In this document: positions 6,142-8,094 of the stretch, piece by piece | How positions within the stretch are numbered: the first letter of the stretch is position 1 | Layout: each line of letters starts with the position of its first letter | From: WRIS01 sp050945135 | Lineage (GTDB): Bacteria; Actinomycetota; Coriobacteriia; Coriobacteriales; Eggerthellaceae | Direction: 5' to 3' | Length of the DNA: 8,094 nucleotides | NCBI GenBank assembly: GCA_050945135.1 | Contig: JBMNSJ010000063.1 | Span: forward strand, 1 to 8,094 | Program-made: the position numbers and the translations under genes | The notes under the pieces: generated by a model | Databases searched by the model: none | What the model saw: only the letters and a program-made list of their open reading frames with translations | What the model was told of the DNA's origin: nothing

Positions 6142-7254
6142 ATGACTGACATTAATATCGCAACAACACTTGTTAGAAAACGTAAAGAGAAACGACTCAC
6201 TCAAGAAGCGCTCGCGCAGTTTCTAGGGGTTTCAAAAGCTTCCGTCTCAAAATGGGAAACGGGCATGAGCTATCCGGATATCAGCCTTCTTCCCCAACTT
6301 GCAAGCTATTTTGATATCAGCATCGACGAACTAATGGGCTATGACCCCCAGATGTCAAAAAAGGAGATTCGCGCGCTGTACACAAGGCTCAGCAATGAAG
6401 CGAGTAAGCGCCCTATTAAAGAAACTCTTGATGAGTGGCATGAAGTCATAAAGAAGTATTACGCCTGCTACCCTCTCCTAGTTCAAATGGGTGTGTTCAT
6501 GATCAACAACGCCAATCTTATAGAAGATGAACGCGAAAGGAAAAGCGTCCTTGAAGAAGTTGCGACAATTTTTAAACGTGTACAGGACGAAAGCCGCGAT
6601 GTAAGCCTTTCCCAGCTTGCATTGGAACTCGAAGCAATGAGCTACCTCACCCTTGGTGATCCCGACACCACTCTTTCGCTACTGGAAGATCTTGCTAATG
6701 CAGCAGATATGCCGCCCGAGCTTATCGTACTCTCCGCCTATCAACAAAAAGGAGAGATTCTCGAGGCAAAACGCGTTTCGCAGGTCGGATTACTTCAAAA
6801 TCTCGTTACGCACTTCAACTTCGTCATCAATTACCTGTACCTCACAATCGATGATCCCGAAACTTTTGCTGAAACCGTAAAAAGAGCCTATGCAGTAGCA
6901 AACGCATACGATTTTGAGCATCTCCATCCTGTCTTGCAGCTAAGCCTTGATCTTGTATGCGCTGTTGGTTATTGCATACAAGACGAAAAAGATAAGGCTC
7001 TCGACATACTTGAATCTTACGCAAGAGTACTCGGAGACAGTAAGATCACGCTTACCCTGCACGGTGATACGTATTTCGACCTTGTCGACTCTTGGCTTGA
7101 AGACCTTGATATTGGCACACAGCTTCCCCGCAATAAGGAACTCGTCAAGAACGACCTCATTGCCATGGTCGATGAGCATCCGGGCTTTGCAATCTTACAT
7201 GACGATAAACGCTTTCAGGCAATCCATGCAAAGCTCGAACGGTTAAAAGACTAG
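6142..7254 (+). CDS. XRE-family transcriptional regulator with long helical C-terminal domain
   Basis: A 370-aa protein. Residues 6-63 are a classic Cro/C1-type helix-turn-helix: LVRKRKEKRLTQEALAQFLG, then VSKASVSKWETGMSYPDI and LPQLASYFDISIDELMGY. The remaining 300 residues are almost entirely helical with repeated Leu/Ala spacing and resemble TPR-like repeats, which could bind a peptide or partner; this is inference from composition. The C-terminal part (DEHPGFAILHDDKRFQAIHAKLERLKD) contains the 'HPGFAILHDDKRF' pattern seen in related regulators. The ATG at 6142 follows AGAGG (6129-6133) by 8 nt; a TTG at 6124 is upstream in frame and less likely. The gene is followed by PLDc_N and ABC-transporter genes in the same direction, an arrangement common in gut Gram-positives, so it probably controls them. 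Confidence 0.9.
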   Translation: MTDINIATTLVRKRKEKRLTQEALAQFLGVSKASVSKWETGMSYPDISLLPQLASYFDISIDELMGYDPQMSKKEIRALYTRLSNEASKRPIKETLDEWHEVIKKYYACYPLLVQMGVFMINNANLIEDERERKSVLEEVATIFKRVQDESRDVSLSQLALELEAMSYLTLGDPDTTLSLLEDLANAADMPPELIVLSAYQQKGEILEAKRVSQVGLLQNLVTHFNFVINYLYLTIDDPETFAETVKRAYAVANAYDFEHLHPVLQLSLDLVCAVGYCIQDEKDKALDILESYARVLGDSKITLTLHGDTYFDLVDSWLEDLDIGTQLPRNKELVKNDLIAMVDEHPGFAILHDDKRFQAIHAKLERLKD

Positions 7255-7300
7255 CTCTCACGCCTTTAACAGTAGCGCCAGACAAAGAAAGAAGAATACA

Positions 7301-7504
7301 ATGGAAGATCAATTGGTAACATACCTCCCTTTTCTCGTGCCCTTATTCATTCTGCAGGTTGGGCTGGCGATAGCAGCCTTGATCCATGTGATTAGACATC
7401 CCAACTACCGATTCGGAAATAAAGTGTTCTGGATCATCGTGGTCTTGGTCTTTTCGATCATCGGTCCGGTCATCTACTTTGCTTTTGGACGTGGTGAGCA
7501 ATGA
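7301..7504 (+). CDS. PLDc_N-domain small membrane protein
   Basis: This 67-aa protein has two membrane helices: about 8-29 (YLPFLVPLFILQVGLAIAAL) and 42-62 (KVFWIIVVLVFSIIGPVIYF). Between them is IRHPNYRFGNKVFW, and the end is FGRGE. The helix pair with the 'GPVIYFAFGR' ending is the N-terminal domain of cardiolipin synthases and phospholipase D proteins (PLDc_N), here without any HKD catalytic domain, so it has no enzymatic activity of its own. Such stand-alone proteins often precede ABC exporter genes and may be accessory subunits. The gene begins 46 bp after the regulator with a weak purine-rich ribosome site (AAAGAAAGAAG). Its TGA overlaps the ATG of the ATPase gene (ATGA at 7501-7504), so translation is coupled. 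Confidence 0.88.
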   Translation: MEDQLVTYLPFLVPLFILQVGLAIAALIHVIRHPNYRFGNKVFWIIVVLVFSIIGPVIYFAFGRGEQ

Positions 7505-7983
7505 GTCAGATCCTCGAAATCTCGGGTCTTTCAAAGAGCTTTGGTGCCCACCAGGTGATCCAGGATCTTGACCTGAGCGTTCCCCAAGGCTCGGTCTTTG
7601 GCTTCATCGGGCCGAATGGCTCGGGCAAGACCACCACGATGAAGATGGTGCTGGGGCTGTTACGTCCTGATAGTGGTAGCATCCGTGTGTGTGGCGAGAA
7701 GGTATCCTATGGCGAGACGAAGACCAATCACTACATCGGCTATCTACCCGATGTCCCGGAATTCTATGGCTATATGACACCCCGTGAATACCTGCAACTC
7801 TGTGGTCAGATCACCGGCATGAGGAAGTCCGCGATTGCGCAGAAAAGCGCTGAGCTGCTCAGCCTGGTCGGACTCGACACGGGTAAACGGAAGATCGCAG
7901 GATTCTCGCGCGGGATGAAACAGCGTCTTGGTATTGCGCAGGCCCTTCTCAACGATCCTCGTCTGCTTATCTGTATTTGTTAA
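7501..7983 (+). pseudogene. ABC transporter ATP-binding protein, truncated by an insertion sequence
   Basis: This is the N-terminal two thirds of an ABC-2-type exporter ATPase. Walker A GPNGSGKTT (37-45), the Q-loop region GYLPDVPEFYGYMT (80-93) and the signature FSRGMKQRLGIAQALL (135-150, a variant of LSGGQ) are all present. The chain then reads NDPRLLIC and should continue with the Walker B DEPT; instead it adds Ile-Cys and stops (TAA at 7981). Walker B, the catalytic Glu, the switch His and the rest are missing. The 160-aa product cannot hydrolyse ATP. The break coincides with the left end of an insertion sequence, so this is a disrupted gene whose 3' part and probable permease should lie beyond the element. 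Its bases look more GC-rich than the XRE gene upstream. Confidence 0.92.
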
Positions 7984-8031
7984 TTTAAAAACGGTCCAAT
8001 ATTTCTCAATCAACAATTGAAAAATGGTCCA
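7982..8031 (+). repeat. Two 17-bp terminal repeats, 33-bp period
   Basis: AATTTAAAAACGGTCCA (7982-7998) and AATTGAAAAATGGTCCA (8015-8031) differ at two positions and start 33 bp apart, close to three helical turns. IS21-family elements carry multiple such repeats near each end as transposase-binding sites. Between them TCAAT (8006-8010) and ATTGA (8016-8020) form a short inverted repeat. Confidence 0.8.
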
Positions 8032-8085
8032 CTTCACAATATGCCTTCAAGCGTATGAAATGATGTGCTTGGAGGTGAATGAGGA

Positions 8086-8094
8086 GTGATTACA
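8086..8094 (+). CDS. Start of transposase gene (istA-like), partial
   Basis: GTG ATT ACA at 8086-8094 would begin a protein with Met-Ile-Thr, a common opening of IS21 IstA transposases. GGAGG at 8071-8075 is 10 nt upstream and GAGG at 8081-8084 is very close to the start. An alternative ATG at 8079 would give Met-Arg-Ser-Asp-Tyr and has a GGAGG only 3 nt away. Only three codons lie in the window, so the identity rests on the surrounding element. Confidence 0.45.

Larger units (their letters stand above)
7972..8094 (+). mobile_element. Left end of an insertion sequence, IS21-like
   Basis: ABC-ATPase homology ends at the codon for Cys (7972-7974). From there the sequence has the features of an IS21-family end: a TGT terminus (7972 or 7978), AT-rich sequence, two related direct repeats carrying GGTCCA, and a short leader before a transposase start. 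The exact boundary is somewhere in 7972-7980 because the flanking target duplication is not visible. The right end is outside the window. The family assignment comes from the terminal pattern and the start of the transposase, not from a full transposase sequence. Confidence 0.75.

Noticed and set aside
1..8094. CRISPR arrays, tRNA, rRNA or a defence cluster
   Set aside because: No regularly spaced repeats of CRISPR size, no tRNA-like cloverleaf and no nuclease/helicase/toxin families were seen on reading the sequence and the translated genes.

Overview
The window looks like a chromosomal stretch of an anaerobic or microaerophilic Gram-positive bacterium. Strong AGGAGG-type ribosome binding sites precede most genes. 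A flavodoxin/ferredoxin fusion of the EFR1 kind points to anaerobic electron transfer, and the regulators (MerR-GyrI, XRE) and the PLDc_N/ABC module are typical of gut Clostridia and Coriobacteriia. GC content is moderate (roughly 45-50% by eye). A Coriobacteriia-like or clostridial host is my best inference; nothing in the window fixes the species.

Layout. Positions 1-271 hold no gene I can support, only a hairpin palindrome and a TATAAT box. An AMP-forming acyl-CoA ligase (272-1909) is followed after 27 bp by a small TfoX C-terminal-domain protein (1937-2188). Next come a MerR-family regulator with a GyrI-like effector domain (2280-3086), driven from a classical MerR promoter with a perfect 10-bp dyad inside a 19-bp spacer, and a three-helix membrane protein (3110-3445) that is probably co-transcribed with it. 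On the minus strand, a class I SAM methyltransferase (5192-4350) is coupled by an ATGA overlap to the flavodoxin/di-cluster ferredoxin protein (4353-3442), whose stop overlaps the stop of the convergent membrane gene.

Right half. Divergent from the methyltransferase is an AlkD-like DNA alkylation repair gene. Its conserved C-terminus (..RLGFKRRAVRC) is in another frame, displaced at a run of eight A residues (5957-5964). Then come a 370-aa XRE regulator with a long helical C-terminal region (6142-7254), a 67-aa PLDc_N membrane protein (7301-7504) and, with an ATGA overlap, an ABC-2-type ATPase (from 7501).

The ATPase is cut exactly before its Walker B motif. From about 7972-7978 the sequence becomes the left end of an insertion sequence, judged IS21-like: a TGT terminus, two 17-bp GGTCCA-containing repeats 33 bp apart, and a strong ribosome binding site leading to a GTG-Ile-Thr transposase start at the last bases of the window.

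I found no clearly new multi-gene defence or biosynthetic system. The items most worth checking are the IS disruption of the ABC operon, the A8 frameshift in the alkylation-repair gene, the MerR/membrane-protein pair with its operator, the two mutually exclusive hairpins upstream of the XRE gene, and the methyltransferase-flavodoxin/ferredoxin couple.
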